This document shows, in pieces, positions 45,656 through 57,404 of a DNA stretch of 64,000 bases. Origin of the DNA: Tenodera sinensis (lineage: Eukaryota; Arthropoda; Insecta; Mantodea; Mantidae); NCBI GenBank assembly GCA_030765045.1, contig CM060964.1:318743013-318807012 (forward strand), given 5' to 3'. Positions within the stretch are counted from its first letter, which is position 1. Each line of letters begins with the position of its first letter. The position numbers were made by a program, and so were the translations under genes. The notes under the pieces were generated by a model that was given only the letters and a program-made list of their open reading frames with translations, had not been told where the DNA came from and ran no database searches.

Positions 45656-46643
45656 TAGAGTCTTGTAACTGAACATTCGAAAGATTAACCGATATTATTT
45701 TTGGATATGTTGTACGTATTTATTAATAAAAACATTTCTCGGTGCCATACACAGTGCATAAAGTTAAGTTTAAAGTAACAATATATTATAAACTATAAGG
45801 TAAGAATTGCGTCCACAATTTTCAATGTGCCTATCACCACGAACAATGCACAAGTGCAGCCGACATTGTCTCATCGTGCACCAGCATACGAGAAGTGACC
45901 ACCTGTACTGTAGTTAACATTCTGCCTATCAATCCAGAGATAGTGCCTGGTTTAGTTGCATACACTCTGTCCTTAATCAGTCCCCATAGGAGAAAGTCTA
46001 AGGAAGTTAAGTCGGGAGATTGCGGAGGCCAAGAAATTGAGCCTGAAAAATTTGTATCCGATATGCCCAGGAATTCAGCGTTTTCCGCAAGATGGAGAAA
46101 TGCTCAATTCCTAAGCAGTTTTGAAGACTGATTTTTTATGTTGTTAATGAAACCTGTGGACATTCGCTATGCTTTCTTCACATATTACAGAAAGACGCCG
46201 ACCTAATGTATTCTCTTCTCTTTCACAGATCCTATCTCCTATAACTTTTCACCAACTGAAAGCATGCTCTTGCTGTTAGGTACCTGGCATCCTGTACCAA
46301 ACTGTTGTCGGAATAAACGCTGAATTTCAGTCACAGGTTTCCAAATCTCAAACCAGGTAGCGATTTTTCTTCGTTGTAGTAAAGTTAATCGAGTACGCGA
46401 CATCTTGTTTTTTCATTCCACACCGTTAAACAAAACAAAAAACAAACGCCAACAAAATATTAAGGCTCTATAAATCAGTTATTTGCACAAAAGCGCTCTC
46501 TAGTGGGCTTTGGTGGGCACATTAGGAACTGAATCGACTGTATGGCATCAGGAAATGGTTTTATTAATAAATATGTACAACAACATAAAACTAACTAAAA
46601 TCAGTTAATTTTTCGGATGTCCAATTACTTATGAAAGACCCTG
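45656..46643 (-). mobile_element. Deleted Tc1/mariner-like element with ~100-bp terminal inverted repeats
   Basis: Left AGAGTCTTGTAACTGAACAT and right inverse of AGGGTCTTTCATAAGTAATT, continuing through GTACGTATTTATTAATAAAA (left) and GTACATATTTATTAATAAAA (right, reverse complement). Long inverted repeats surround a shortened transposase pseudogene. TA-type target duplication is plausible but unresolved. Confidence 0.7.
45850..46403 (-). pseudogene. DUF4817-type DDE transposase, internally deleted
   Basis: The minus strand starts MSRTRLTLLQRRKIATWFEI, then WKPVTEIQRLFRQQFG, the N-terminal helix-turn-helix seen in an insect group of Tc1/mariner-related transposases. Sequence then jumps to the end of the catalytic domain, SPDLTSLDFLLWGLIKDRVY, which carries the third catalytic acidic region, and to ATKPGTI. 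The first two catalytic Asp and about 180 residues are missing and frames shift, so this is a non-functional deletion derivative. Family name is from memory of the motif pattern. Confidence 0.65.
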
Positions 46644-46649
46644 TGGAGC

Positions 46650-46800
46650 AAAACAAAATAGGGCTTCAAAGGCTATTTACAGATAACAAAAACTTTAAGT
46701 TATACGATCTACTTCTTCATCGAACCACAATCTCAAAGACATAAACACCTTATTGATCGAAATCTCTGCAGCTATTCATTTGAATATGAACGTATCGCTT
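46650..46800 (+). repeat. Degenerate REP-A fragment
   Basis: AAAATAGGGCTTCAAAGGCT and a poorly conserved continuation, next to the Tc1-like element. It may be the unit that element inserted into. Confidence 0.4.
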
Positions 46801-47242
46801 TGCATAAAGATAAGAGATCCACTTACAATACTCTATAGTATTGTATAATACAGAGAGAGCTCCACGCCTATCCATATAGAATGTGGTTCAATGATGAAAT
46901 ATGGAACCAAGAAGTGACCTTCTTAAAGTTTTCCTTGCGGAATGTGTTTTGAATTGTGTAATCTACCACATTCTGCAGACTACTCCTGTAAATGAAAACG
47001 CAGCAGTTTGTTTGTTTACTATATCCCACTGATCGACTCATACAGTCCTAATATGATAACACAAATGTTTTCTTTTACTTCTTATGGTAGCTAGGTAGAT
47101 GAAATATTGTATTCTCAAAATTAAACAACAACAAAAAAATCGAATGTGTTGCACTCACATGACTTTCGCAACCCTTGTAGTAAGTATTCTTACACACTCT
47201 AATTCTTCTATCTTCTTCATGTTATTCGAGATAAACATTTGC

Positions 47243-47334
47243 TGCCCTATGGACCTCGGGCTCATTTGAGCATTATTTCACCCATTTCATTCGTCGTCCG
47301 ATATGACACTATGTTAGAGGACGTTAATAAAAAA
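47243..47334 (+). mobile_element. 5'-truncated SINE with 12-bp target duplication
   Basis: ATAAACATTTGC is duplicated at 47231-47242 and 47335-47346. The 92-bp insert is the 3' end of the SINE at 61884 (ATGGACCTCGGGCTCATTTG, TCCGATATGACAC) ending in AATAAAAAA. 5' truncation plus A tail and duplication is typical of LINE-driven insertion. Confidence 0.85.
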
Positions 47335-47486
47335 ATAAACATTTGCAGAAATTATCTTATTGGTAATTTTCTTGTAGGCGCAAGAAAAATATGGGAATAC
47401 AGTAGGCTTTGAGCGATAGTCAAATATTTTAAAGCTGGTCGCTATATAAAGGCTTTGAAATTCCGCTCTTTTTATACTGCCAACAA

Positions 47487-47489
<3 letters not shown>

Positions 47490-47538
<49 letters not shown>
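47490..47538. repeat. Poly-A tract (49 bp)
   Basis: Replaces a short A-rich segment of REP-A after CCAACAAAT. No target duplication noticed, so simple expansion is likely. Confidence 0.9.
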
Positions 47539-47539
<1 letters not shown>

Positions 47540-48296
47540 GATCTTCCATTTGAGAAAAGTATAAGTACTGCAGAACTCTCATAAATAACAAATGGCTGTT
47601 ACCACAAAAAAGTGATCCCAAGAAACTATGTGTTTTAAAGATCATGTCTATCTCATGTAGTGTCATACATATGCAAACTTTCTTCCAAATGAAGACGACT
47701 TCATGAGCTATTCCTGGAAGTTCAAAATAAACCTTCATTTTATTTGTCATACAAATATCGTAAATATACATTTTTACCCATCATTAATAAAGTAAAAAGT
47801 TTGAAAAATGTTACAACTAAAGGGTAGTTTGGGGCTAGGGGAGTTTCTTGAAAATAACAAGGAAATCTCCCAAATGGTTCACTCCACAAAAAATGCATTT
47901 GGACATCAATTGTGTTTTAATGAGATCTATTCCTTATTTAAGTTAAGAATTATACAGAGATAGGACACGAAGGTACAGTAAGGTTTGGTTTATCTCTTAG
48001 AGCTTACCAGTTATGCAAAAGTCATCAAGAATAAACAGGACTACATGGTCTATAGTAAGAAAATTCAAAATATACATTTCATTTGCCATAGACATATCTT
48101 AAACATATGGCATTTCAATAAAAACCGTAAGAGCCATTTTTTGAGAAAATCAGAGTTTTTGAAAAATTTTCCATATATAGGGTAGCTTAGGGTGGAGGAA
48201 TTTTCTTCAAAGTCTTCGTGTCGCATGCTTGAAAAATATTAAACTTTGGTTTTTAACCGGCTTTTCATTTTTTGAGTTATGTTGTTCACAGACAAA

Positions 48297-48298
<2 letters not shown>

Positions 48299-48352
<54 letters not shown>
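48299..48352. repeat. (CA)n microsatellite inside REP-A
   Basis: CA tract after TTCACAGACAAAGA at the family's CA site. Confidence 0.95.
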
Positions 48353-48355
<3 letters not shown>

Positions 48356-48490
48356 CTTTTTCTAAAAATGACTTTTGGTTTCAGGGGGCCTTAAAACAAA
48401 CATTTTCGGTGAAATCTCGACATCGAATTTTTGGGTCGTATACAATACCTCCGCTACTTACTATACATATGCAGTAGGGAAAGAGAAATA

Positions 48491-49396
48491 TTTGTTAAAA
48501 AAGGGTAGAAAAAATCGTATGTATTCAATGCAATACCGGAATTTTGTGAAAACCTATACTGAAAATATACTGGACTATTAAACCTTCAGGGCAGTAGACG
48601 ACTTATGTATAGTAATTGTGAACAAGATTTTGGAAAATGTTCATCGGCAGGAAATATACATTCTTTCTGTCCCGAAGAGACGGGCCCAAGTCTGGGTCAA
48701 AATGAGATTATCCTCCATGGTAAAACAACTTTGCTGGTTTGGTACAACACAGCTAGAACATTATGGATTTGCATCACGAGCATGTTAACATCTGTTGGTA
48801 ATTGCTTCATGATCCAGGCATATTCATTATGCTAGCATTTAATTTACAAACACGAATGCAATCCATATTCAGTTCCCGATTCCAATTGCTGCTAAAAGAA
48901 CTGGCCATTAATTACAGACGTAGATCCAGTTAAATGAGTTCACCTCTAAAAGGCCTCATGGCATTCTCTACGTAGTTTTTCGAGTGATTAAGGTATAAAT
49001 CAGAAAACATGATTTCCTTGTTAAGAGAACCAGTTTGGCACCAAGTTGTAGCATGTCTCAAAGTGAGACATTTGTGGCAACAAAAGCCAATATAATTATT
49101 GGTGGGAAAACCAATTTTTTGTCTAATGACACTATTTTTAAAGTTTTATCGGGTTGTATTTTATTTTTAGTGAACTAGACTTAGGTAATTTTAATGATAA
49201 TACTGTAATATTTATGCAAATTCCTTCTTACTAAGAGTTTTTCTTTCAAACGATAACCACAATGTCAGTTTACCACCTTAGAAAGTGTTTAAAACGGTTT
49301 AGAACAGGTAAAAATGCAGGAAATTACATATTTTCATGAAATCAACTGTTTTTTACTATTTTAATTTTTGGTGCCGTAGTACCAGGTTTCTCTTGA
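48491..49396. other. Unassigned stretch
   Basis: No family recognised; a few short frames without motifs. Confidence 0.35.
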
Positions 49397-49408
49397 ATAA
49401 TGCGACTA

Positions 49409-49652
49409 TTTTTTGTAGTGTTTAACGCCCACTTTTACTACTACGGCACCGCAGGCGGTGACACTGATGATACATGGAATGAAGACGGAGCACCGGTGGA
49501 ATGAGATGGTGGGGGAAACCGGAGAACCCGGAGAAAACCCGCCCCAGCGCCGCTTCGTCCATCACAAATCCCACATGCTGTTGCCTGGGATCGAATCCGA
49601 GCCGCTTTGGTGGGAAGCGAATGGTCTAACCACTCGACTACGGCGCGGCATC
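49409..49652 (-). mobile_element. Short tRNA-headed SINE, reverse, 244 bp
   Basis: ATAATGC(G/T)ACTA flanks it at 49397-49408 and 49653-49664 (12 bp, one mismatch). On the minus strand the head is Ser/Leu-like with B box GGATTCGATCCC and the body matches 62279-62523 (GGAGAAAACCCGCC reversed, CACCGCCTGCGGTGCCGTAG). The 101-codon plus-strand frame is incidental. Confidence 0.8.
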
Positions 49653-49959
49653 ATAATGCTACTAGGAGCTCATCACTGCCACTCTGTGGCCTGTATGCCT
49701 TCTGTGGTTCCTTCACTTCATCCCTTCCTCCAGAGGGATGATAGCCCAGTAGATCTCACGTAGTTCGTAGTGCGCGAGGTGTCCCCTTTTGTTGTGTATC
49801 GTATACCCAAGTTTGTTAGCCCTTAGGTTTTAGTACATTTAAGTATATTTTCTGAGGTCTTGTTATCTTTTCAGGATTTGTGTGGAAGTTTGCTCCTCAA
49901 CACTGTACTGTAAAAACTTACAATAGAAAGATGTCAAAAAATAACGTTATCCCATTTGG

Positions 49960-49996
49960 GGGGGGGGGGGGGGGGAAACAACAACAACAACAACAG
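49960..49996. repeat. G homopolymer followed by (CAA)n
   Basis: About 17 G, then AAACAACAACAACAACAACA. It lies at the left edge of a REP-A fragment. Confidence 0.85.
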
Positions 49997-49999
49997 AAG

Positions 50000-50610
50000 T
50001 ATAAATGTAGGGACATTCAAACCAATAACAAGGAATATCTGAGAAATGGTTAGCTCCAGAAAAAAATATTTAATATAAATTGTGTGCTTTAACAATATCT
50101 TACTTTCTTATGTAGTACGATTTTGTGTATCTCTTAAGGTTTGCTATGGCTGACATAAAATTTAATGTCGGGTGGCTCAACAACATCCAATCAAAGGTAT
50201 ACCACGCCTTGCGGTGTTGTACAGTTCAACACGCTGTGAAATCACACTCTAAAGCCGTGGTATAAATATAATTTGTGACCACAAAATGTATTTGTAGAAC
50301 AGGAAAGAGAAGAGTAATGGTCAGATATCAGCCGTCATTAAATTTTGTGTCTGGCATAGTTATCTATAAGTTATTCAGAATGAACAAGAGTTTATTTTAG
50401 GGAATCTTCATGTCCATCCTTGGAAAACGCTGAACTTAAACACCAAGTTTGATATTTAATCAATTTTCGTTATCGAATTATGCTGTTCACACGCACACAC
50501 ATGCACCTGGACCTTTTTCTAAAATTTCTTGTTGGATTCAGAGAGTCTGAAAAGGTGTATTTTCACTGAAATCCCTTTATCGAATTTTTGGGTGGAATGC
50601 AATACTGTAT
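50000..50610 (+). repeat. REP-A unit, forward, split by a MITE
   Basis: From AATAACAAGGAATATCTGAG to TTTTTGGGTGGAATGCAATA, with a 216-bp MITE inside and a short CACACGCACACACATGCACC at the CA site. Confidence 0.7.
50144..50359. mobile_element. 216-bp MITE inside REP-A
   Basis: Left CTATGGCTGACATAAAATTT and right inverse CTATGCCAGACACAAAATTT continue as inverted repeats for about 28 bp (ending TTAATG(T/A)CGG). Non-coding. REP-A continues on both sides. Confidence 0.75.
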
Positions 50611-51610
50611 TTGTCTCAGTAATTTAGCTATGATCTTGTGGTTGAGACAAGTGAACCTGAGATAGCGCGCTTTTGTTTATTCCTCTGGCTATGGGTTTCA
50701 CACCCTGCTTCAAAAGTGACTTATCCTTTCTTTTACGGTACATTGTTTTGAACTGCTGGTGTTACTCTGTTTACATCGTACCAAGAAGTTCCCCACTCAA
50801 CAGCGCGATTGCACCTTCAAAGACAAAGAGTGCCTTCTCTACCTAAAAGATTCGTGGATGTATCATATGTTTTAAATATTCGCCTTTACACTGCAACACA
50901 TAGAGAAATCCAAGACTGGCGAGATATTCTTATCAAATTTTTTGCTTGAGTTCACAATGTGTTTATTGTTTATAGCCTGTAGGTAATGGTCAGGAACCAG
51001 TCCCTTACGATGCCAGAAAGTTGATAGTTATAGAGGTAGTTTGACTGCGGGGTTTGGCTATAAACCTTACTTTGAAATGTCTTAACCCGGTCAATGATCG
51101 CATTAACTCAGTATAATGGCTGAAAAGGAATCTCGCCATATTTAGCAACTACCAATTTCAATGATCGTTTTATTACTACCTGGCTTTCGTTAGCAGCGAA
51201 TTTTCCCGAAACGAGCAAACAATATGTAATGGCTGTTGACCAACAATACGAGTTACCTCATTTTTTTAACTGCCATACTTTTATTTTGTTCGCACGCAGT
51301 ACAGAACATGACCGCCGTTGGTGGTAATTTTATTGATGTGTACGGTATGCGTTATCTCTGTATATTATCACAATAAAGGAACCATTGACGTAAGATCCGC
51401 ACCAAAACCGTGGATTATAGATAGCTGGTATCATGGGTGTAACCTGAGCTAAGTGCGAGTCTTGTGAAGCGTAGAATATTAATACAAAATATGATGTGTT
51501 GGATTCCACTCTCAGTGTACAAGTGCGTAGGTATTATATAATTATTTAAGCAGTATAGGATTGTAATTAATTTGTATGAAAGATGAAATGTAAATAAATA
51601 AATAAATATA
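50611..51610. other. Unassigned stretch
   Basis: No family recognised. ACCATTGACGTAAGATCC near 51380 resembles CCATTGACGTAACCC at about 30263 over about 12 bp, too short to interpret. Confidence 0.35.
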
Positions 51611-51982
<372 letters not shown>

Positions 51983-52044
51983 ACATGATACACTATGAAT
52001 AGAATATAAGGTTAGATATTTAAACACTGTAGAATTGTAACTAA

Positions 52045-52365
52045 TTTAAAACTTTGTATCGAATTTTTAGATGGAATACAATACTTCCTCTGCTTATGTA
52101 AGGACATAGTAGAGAAACTAAAACCATTTCCACAAATGTTTAACTGGAATTTTAAGGCCAGCATATAGTGTCTAGTTCTTAAACATTTAAATATTTCTAA
52201 TCCCTTTGTATCTATAACGAAATGTGTAATGTATCTATTCCTACATAGCTTTATCTCAGTTAAGGTGAAGTAGATAGAAAAACAAGCTTTCCTAAGAATA
52301 TTTTGTATACTCACTAATAAGGGATATAGGATTGAGGAAGTCACGTGAATGTAACAAAGCAGCCT
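52045..52365. repeat. REP-A fragments: forward tail then reverse start
   Basis: TATCGAATTTTTAGATGGAA and ATACTTCCTCTGCTTATG (forward tail, to about 52115) are followed by a reverse start region ending GGAAGTCACGTGAATGTAAC. This is a tail-to-start inverted junction. Confidence 0.6.
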
Positions 52366-52615
52366 TTTTTATTTCTAGCACTCTTTAGTGTAGGTATATC
52401 AAAGGTAATGGTCAATTTACTTCGGTAGCACGCTAATGTAAACATAGCTACTCCGAATGTAATGCTTACTCAGCATAAAATCACATGAAAAGAACTATTA
52501 AAGTTTGCTTCTTTCTGCTTCTGTTAGGAAGTTCTACCAGGTCAGGGTTAGTTACCCGCCGTATGGTAAAGGATGATTCAGAACTTGTGCAAAAACTTTT
52601 GTGTAATGATAGATC

Positions 52616-53090
52616 TCAACCGAGCGAGGTGGCTCCGTGAGAACGTATGAGCCTAGCATTCGCGAGGTAGTGAATTCGATTCCCGCGGCAACCTTCCGAC
52701 CCATGGGGTTTTGTGGGGGTTTTCCCAGGTCACTAAGGCGAATTCTAGGAAGGATATTTACCTTATATCCTCCACTTCACTTCCTTTAGTTTCATTCTCT
52801 CTATCCGGTCTTTCCAGGTTGTAAGAGTCAGCGGGGTCGCCGGTAGGATGCGATGGAACTTGCGCTCTGGAAATACCATGTTCGGCTGAGGGGAGACGCT
52901 GTGGTTGGCTGGCCGCCCAACAGGGGGAATGATATATCAGCCGGACCTTACTGGTGGCGGGCTCTTTGTGGCGACCTGGAACTCCGTCGGGTTGAAGAAT
53001 TTGCCTGCACCTGTTAGGGACCCACCGTATTTGTAGTTCCGCTTGTGATGAGTTCTGGCTCATTTATCCCGGAGTCTAACGCACAAATAA
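52616..53090 (+). mobile_element. Long tRNA-headed SINE
   Basis: Head CAACCGAGCGAGGTGGCTCC with B box GAATTCGATTCCC, then CCGACCCATGGGGTTTTGTG and AGGAAGGATATTTACC as in the 18429 and 19523 copies. The 3' half differs from both. The minus-strand 101-codon frame is incidental. Confidence 0.65.
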
Positions 53091-53274
53091 GCCATCAGAC
53101 TGACAGATAGGCACTGTACTTATTTACGCACTGTTCCACGATGTTTACTACGCGGAAGTCGGAGAGATACTAACCTGACTCCCCTATGGCCTTATAGATA
53201 CAAAAGTGAACAAGATCGAAAACCACTGCGCAACTTGCGGCCATCCGCCACGTCTAAAATGTATCTGTGTACTG

Positions 53275-54000
53275 TAAGTAGAGGAAGTAGGTATTACATC
53301 CCAACCAAAAATTCGAAATCAAGATTCCTCCGGAAATACATGTTTTGAGACTTCATTAATTATACATAAGATCTGCGAGGCGAAGATTTTCTAGATAACC
53401 ACCAACCCAGAGTATCCTTTACGTGAAAAAATGTTTGACATTTTTGATTTTCACAGAAATGGCTCTAATGACGTTGTTTAAAATATAAGCTTAAAAATTT
53501 GTATTCCAAATAAAATATATATCTTGAATTTTCTGGGAAACTCCTCAGAAGACCTCTTCATTCTGAATGGCTTTTGCGTAACTGTTAAACCATAAAAGAT
53601 AGGCATATCTTGCAGCAAAAAAAAAAAAGTATATCTTGTTAAAATACACAATTTAAGTCAAATTAACATTTTTGTGGAGATAATTCTTACTACTTGTTTG
53701 AATTATCCAATATTTATAGTTTTCTTAAATGAGAAATTGTTCGTTTTCCTTTTTTCTATCCTGGACATGGAAAGAGAATGGAATGTCAAACTCATCACAT
53801 AGCGAGCAGCTGTTAAAAGATTCTACTATCCCGTAAGTCTACTGGTTCTCCTATTTCCATTGGGGCTATAAGGAAATATGTAAACACACCATTTCTACAA
53901 ATTTCTATTCCAATTAACATGGAGTAAATAGAAGAACAGGCTTATTAAGGCTACTTTGTGCAAGTGTGAGTAAAGAAAGTTCATTTTACTGCACAGATCA
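53275..54000 (-). repeat. REP-A unit, reverse, lacking the CA segment
   Basis: From TAAGTAGAGGAAGTAGG through GGAAATACATGTTTTGAGAC, then directly to GGCGAAGATTTTCTAGATAA, so the CA site is deleted. It ends GAGTAAAGAAAGTTC. Confidence 0.7.
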
Positions 54001-54761
54001 GGTCTTCTTGTGTCGCTTTGCTTTGCTTGAAATGGCTGACTGGCATATTACCCATTCTGTATTAGCTAAATGACAAGATACAGTTAGCCAATTAGCCGAC
54101 ACACAAATTATGTATAATTAGAGGTCATCTTCATGAAGAATAACTGCCGCGAGGCTTTCACGGCAAGGGCAAAGAATCGCCTGGGATTGTAAGGGTGGAA
54201 GCTACTTCTTTTTAACCTCACTTTCTAAATATTAACTGTGTATTTATCTCTGTACAACTTTGTCCGCAATAATTACGCCCTCGAAAAAATGCATACTGCT
54301 TTCGCTGAAGCACTTACCCAAAGGCATCTTTCTGTAATCTTGATCTTGAACACTGATTGTTATCGTCATTGTGGAGTCATGCAGCAAAGGCCTGTATTAG
54401 AATGTCAGAAGAACCTTATTTATTCTTTCATTTGCATAACCACCTTTAAGGGGACATGTACGTTGAAAATGACTAAATATCGCAATTTTCAAGAGTCCAA
54501 AGTGAAAATTTAGGAATATCTCTACAAAATGTTATGGTCAAATGATGTCTAAATTGGTTTTAAATTTTAAAGACTTTTGTTCTTACGCTTCAATTGAAAA
54601 TATTAATCAGGAATACCAGAAGAAGTCAAAATTGTTTCACTATTCTAGTACTGCCAAGAAGTGAAATTATATGAGGGATATCTCATTCCACAAAGATTCT
54701 TCTTCTGATGCCTATATCTTTAAAGTGGAAGGTTAAAAAATAAGATACAAAACTCAAATTT
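54001..54761. other. Unassigned stretch
   Basis: A 91-codon frame (54238-54513) has no recognised motif. No repeat family seen. Confidence 0.35.
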
Positions 54762-55212
54762 TCTAAAGCAATGGCAGTACCAGTATTGATGTATGGTGGC
54801 GAGTTCTGGATTATGAATGAGAAACATAACAGTAAATTACAAGCCGCAGAAATGAGATTTTTGAGAAGGGTAAAAGGTTGTACTAGAAGAGATCTTTCGC
54901 AACGAGGATATCCGAGAAGAATAGGTATATATAAAATAAATGATAAAATTGAAGAGACCAAAAGAGAACTCGAAACACCCAACTAGAATGTGCAACATCT
55001 GTGACGAAACAATACCACTGAAAATATACGAGTACAAACCACGAGGAGAAAGAGATGTAGAACATCCAAGGAAGAGATGGAGCTGAACAAAGGAAGACAA
55101 AACAGACAAGTTGCCTAAACCATGGAGTGAAGAAGAAGAAGAAGAAGAAGAAGAAGAAGAAGAAGAAGAAGAAGAAGAAGAAGAAGAAGAAGAAGAAGAA
55201 GAAGAAGAAGAA
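54762..55212 (+). pseudogene. LINE pol C-terminus ending in (GAA)n
   Basis: Open for 71 codons from 54771: PVLMYGGEFWIMNEKHNSKL, AAEMRFLRRVKGCTRRD. This is the segment after the RT domain in several non-LTR families (a VLLYGSE-x-W core, then E-M-x-FLRR). After a stop comes IPLKIYEYKPRGERD followed by HPRKRWS and a KPWSEEEE end. The coding sequence therefore runs straight into the GAA tract, which behaves as the element's 3' tail. RT catalytic region and endonuclease are absent. Clade not assigned. Confidence 0.7.
55130..55212. repeat. (GAA)n tract
   Basis: About 83 bp of pure GAA at the 3' end of the LINE remnant. The poly-Ser frame on the minus strand is an artefact. Confidence 0.95.
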
Positions 55213-55304
55213 ATTATAAACATATAATTTTCAGCTACAGGTAGGCAAAGTGCACAGGAAGTCCAGTTGGACCGCAGCGAAAAAATCCTTGCCCTTAATT
55301 TAAA

Positions 55305-55690
55305 GAAATATCTGATGTGTTACATTCATATGACTATCTTCCCATTCTTCAACAAAATATTCTTAAAAGTGCTTATTCTTCCATACAATAATTCATATTA
55401 ATTCGAAACAAGCATTTGTTATTAGGAATAGGAGAATACGGTGGGGTTAAAAGCGATATTCAAATCTCTTAACAGCTGGTCACTATTGTGGTGGACACAC
55501 ACGCAGGCACTCACTCCCTCAGTCATACTTCTAGGCTCTAAGGAGAAGGGCGAATAAAAGTTCCCATCCTTGAGCCGGGAATCAAACCCTGGAAATGTGG
55601 GGTTGGAAGTTAGCCTACTAATCATTGGTCAATTATGGTTTTGAAATTCTGTTCTCTTTACATGAAAGGGAGGAAGAAGAAGCATTTTAA
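55305..55690 (+). repeat. REP-A start region, split by a SINE-like insert
   Basis: ATCTGATGTGTTACATTCAT to AACAGCTGGTCACTATTG, an insert of about 140 bp (55488-55630), then GGTTTTGAAATTCTGTTCTC. On the minus strand the insert has a B-box-like GGGTTTGATTCCC, suggesting a small tRNA-derived SINE. Confidence 0.55.
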
Positions 55691-55782
55691 AATAGCCAGC
55701 CTTAACACCCCGCCAAACAATAACATCGCCCCCACTCCGCCCCCTCCCCCCAAAACATTCTGACAAATCAGAATGAGAGTTG

Positions 55783-56082
55783 GTGAGTGAATGAGTGCGT
55801 GAGTGAGTGAGCGAGTGAGTGAGTGAGTGAGTGAGCGAGTGAATGAGTGAGTGAGCGAGTGAGCGAGTGAATGAGTGAGTGAGCGAGTGAGCGAGTGAGT
55901 GAGTGAGTGAGTGAGTGAGCGAGTGAGTGAGCGAGTGAGTGAGTGAGTGAGTGAGCGAGTGAATGAGTGAGTGAGCGAGTGAGCGTGTGAGTGAGTGAGT
56001 GAGTGAGTGAGCGAGTGAGTGAGTGAGCGAGTGAGCGAGTGAGTGAGTGAGTGAGTGAGCGAGTGAGCGAGTGAGTGAGTGT
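55783..56082. repeat. (GTGA)n array with GCGA variants, 300 bp
   Basis: GTGA tetranucleotides in which some units read GCGA or ATGA. The variants recur in a higher-order pattern (GAGCGAGTGAGTGAG blocks), indicating amplification of longer segments after point mutation. Confidence 0.95.
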
Positions 56083-56230
56083 GGTTTAAGGGCCCATCAA
56101 GAACGTTGATTTGGGCCCAGAAAATTCAAGATGCTTGGCTGGCCACCCGCTTCCAAGTCTTTACTCTACCCGGTCCATAGTTTCCTGAGTTCCCCGACAG
56201 GCGTCTGACCCTAGGGACTGGCTTGTAAGT
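56083..56230. other. Unassigned short GC-richer segment
   Basis: Between the GTGA array and a reverse SINE; no family recognised. Confidence 0.35.
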
Positions 56231-56458
56231 CTTTTTTTTTTTTCAAGTCATATCGGATGCTGAATGAATGAAATTGGTGGAATGATGCTCAAATTAGTCC
56301 GAGGTCCATAGAGCTTTAAGTTACCCGACATTCGTCCTCTCAGGATAAGGGAAAGCCTCGGAAAAAGCCTCATCCGGATAACTTACCCTAAGCGAGATTC
56401 GAACTCGCGACCTCTTGAGCGTGAGGCAGACACGCTAACCTTTAGGGGATGTAATCCT
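56231..56458 (-). mobile_element. Poly-A-tailed tRNA-headed SINE, reverse
   Basis: The left edge is a T tract (A tail on the minus strand). Minus-strand head CTAAAGGTTAGCGTGTCTGC and B box GAGTTCGAATCTCG, body GTAAGTTATCCGGATGAGGC and CTATGGACCTCGGACTAATT, as in 61884-62150. Confidence 0.75.
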
Positions 56459-56459
56459 A

Positions 56460-56850
56460 CATTAGGTAAATTGAAATCCAAGATACACCTACATTTCGTT
56501 TATCATTTGTCGTTATAAAAACCATCAAGAGTCGTTCTAGAGAAAATCAAAATTTTCGAAAAATTATCCATGCACAGAGTAGTTTGGGGTGGGGGTTTTC
56601 TTGGAAATATTAGGGTCAGATCCACGGAAGATGCTGAATTTAGATACAAACTTTGGTACATAACCTACTCTTCGCTTTCGAGTTATGCTGTTCATACACA
56701 CGCCACATAGATCTTTGTCTAAAAATGCTTTTTTCGCATGCAGGAGACCTCAAAATATGTATTTCCAGTGAAATTTCAGAACCGAATTTTTGGGTGGAAT
56801 GCAATACTTTCTCTACATACTATGTACTACATGGTAGAAAAAGTAAAAAG
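56460..56850 (+). repeat. REP-A unit, forward, second half
   Basis: AAAATTTTCGAAAAATTATC, CGAGTTATGCTGTTCATAC, short CACACGCCAC at the CA site, and tail ACCGAATTTTTGGGTGGAAT to GGTAGAAAAAGTAAAAAG. Confidence 0.7.
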
Positions 56851-57404
56851 AGTGAAGTGTATGTAATAGTGTAAGCATTTGTGAAAGGAAATGACACTGG
56901 ACAGAAGAATGTGGAAGCAACTACTCAAGTTCTGAAGAAAATTAGTTTAAATTGAGACGAATAAAGACAATCTCCTTATGAATCAATTTCCTATAGTAGA
57001 ATAAGCATAAGTATGCCAGAGGAAGTAGTATAAGAGTAGTATGACAGAGATGCTCCATGTCAGCTTCTCTGTCCAAAATTTGGACAGAACTTGGTGAAGA
57101 ATAAAATTGTTTACCGCAGTGGACGGACGCCAGTTAGATGATGAGTATAGCGATTCTTAAGGATGCTATTCGACGTCCACTAGATGATCCTCTTTCGCAA
57201 AAAGTAGACAAGGTTGGTGCTACAAGTGGCTCGTTTTGCATCTGACATTGGAACGTTCATCAACTATAGAGCACTTGACTTCGAGTAAACCAACCAATCC
57301 AAGGACAGCTACGTACTTCACTAAAAACCAGTAATTCCGACACTTCCCGTTTCTTACTCGTTTTAGCTGTTTATTTTAATATTGTATCACTATTGGTATA
57401 GCTT
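56851..57404. other. Unassigned spacer
   Basis: No recognised structure. Confidence 0.4.

Larger units (their letters stand above)
47125..48490 (+). repeat. REP-A tandem pair, forward, with nested SINE, poly-A and (CA)n
   Basis: First unit from ATCGAATGTGTTGCACTCAC with a 49-bp A tract where others have a short A/T segment. It runs to GGGGAGTTTCTTGAAAATAA at about 47860, where a second unit starts mid-way at AACAAGGAAATCTCCCAAAT and continues to its tail with CA at 48299-48352. The junction is inside the unit, suggesting unequal exchange. Confidence 0.75.

Noticed and set aside
55783..56082. CRISPR-like or regulatory spaced repeats
   Set aside because: Contiguous tetranucleotide repeats without unique spacers in a eukaryotic genome; a microsatellite.
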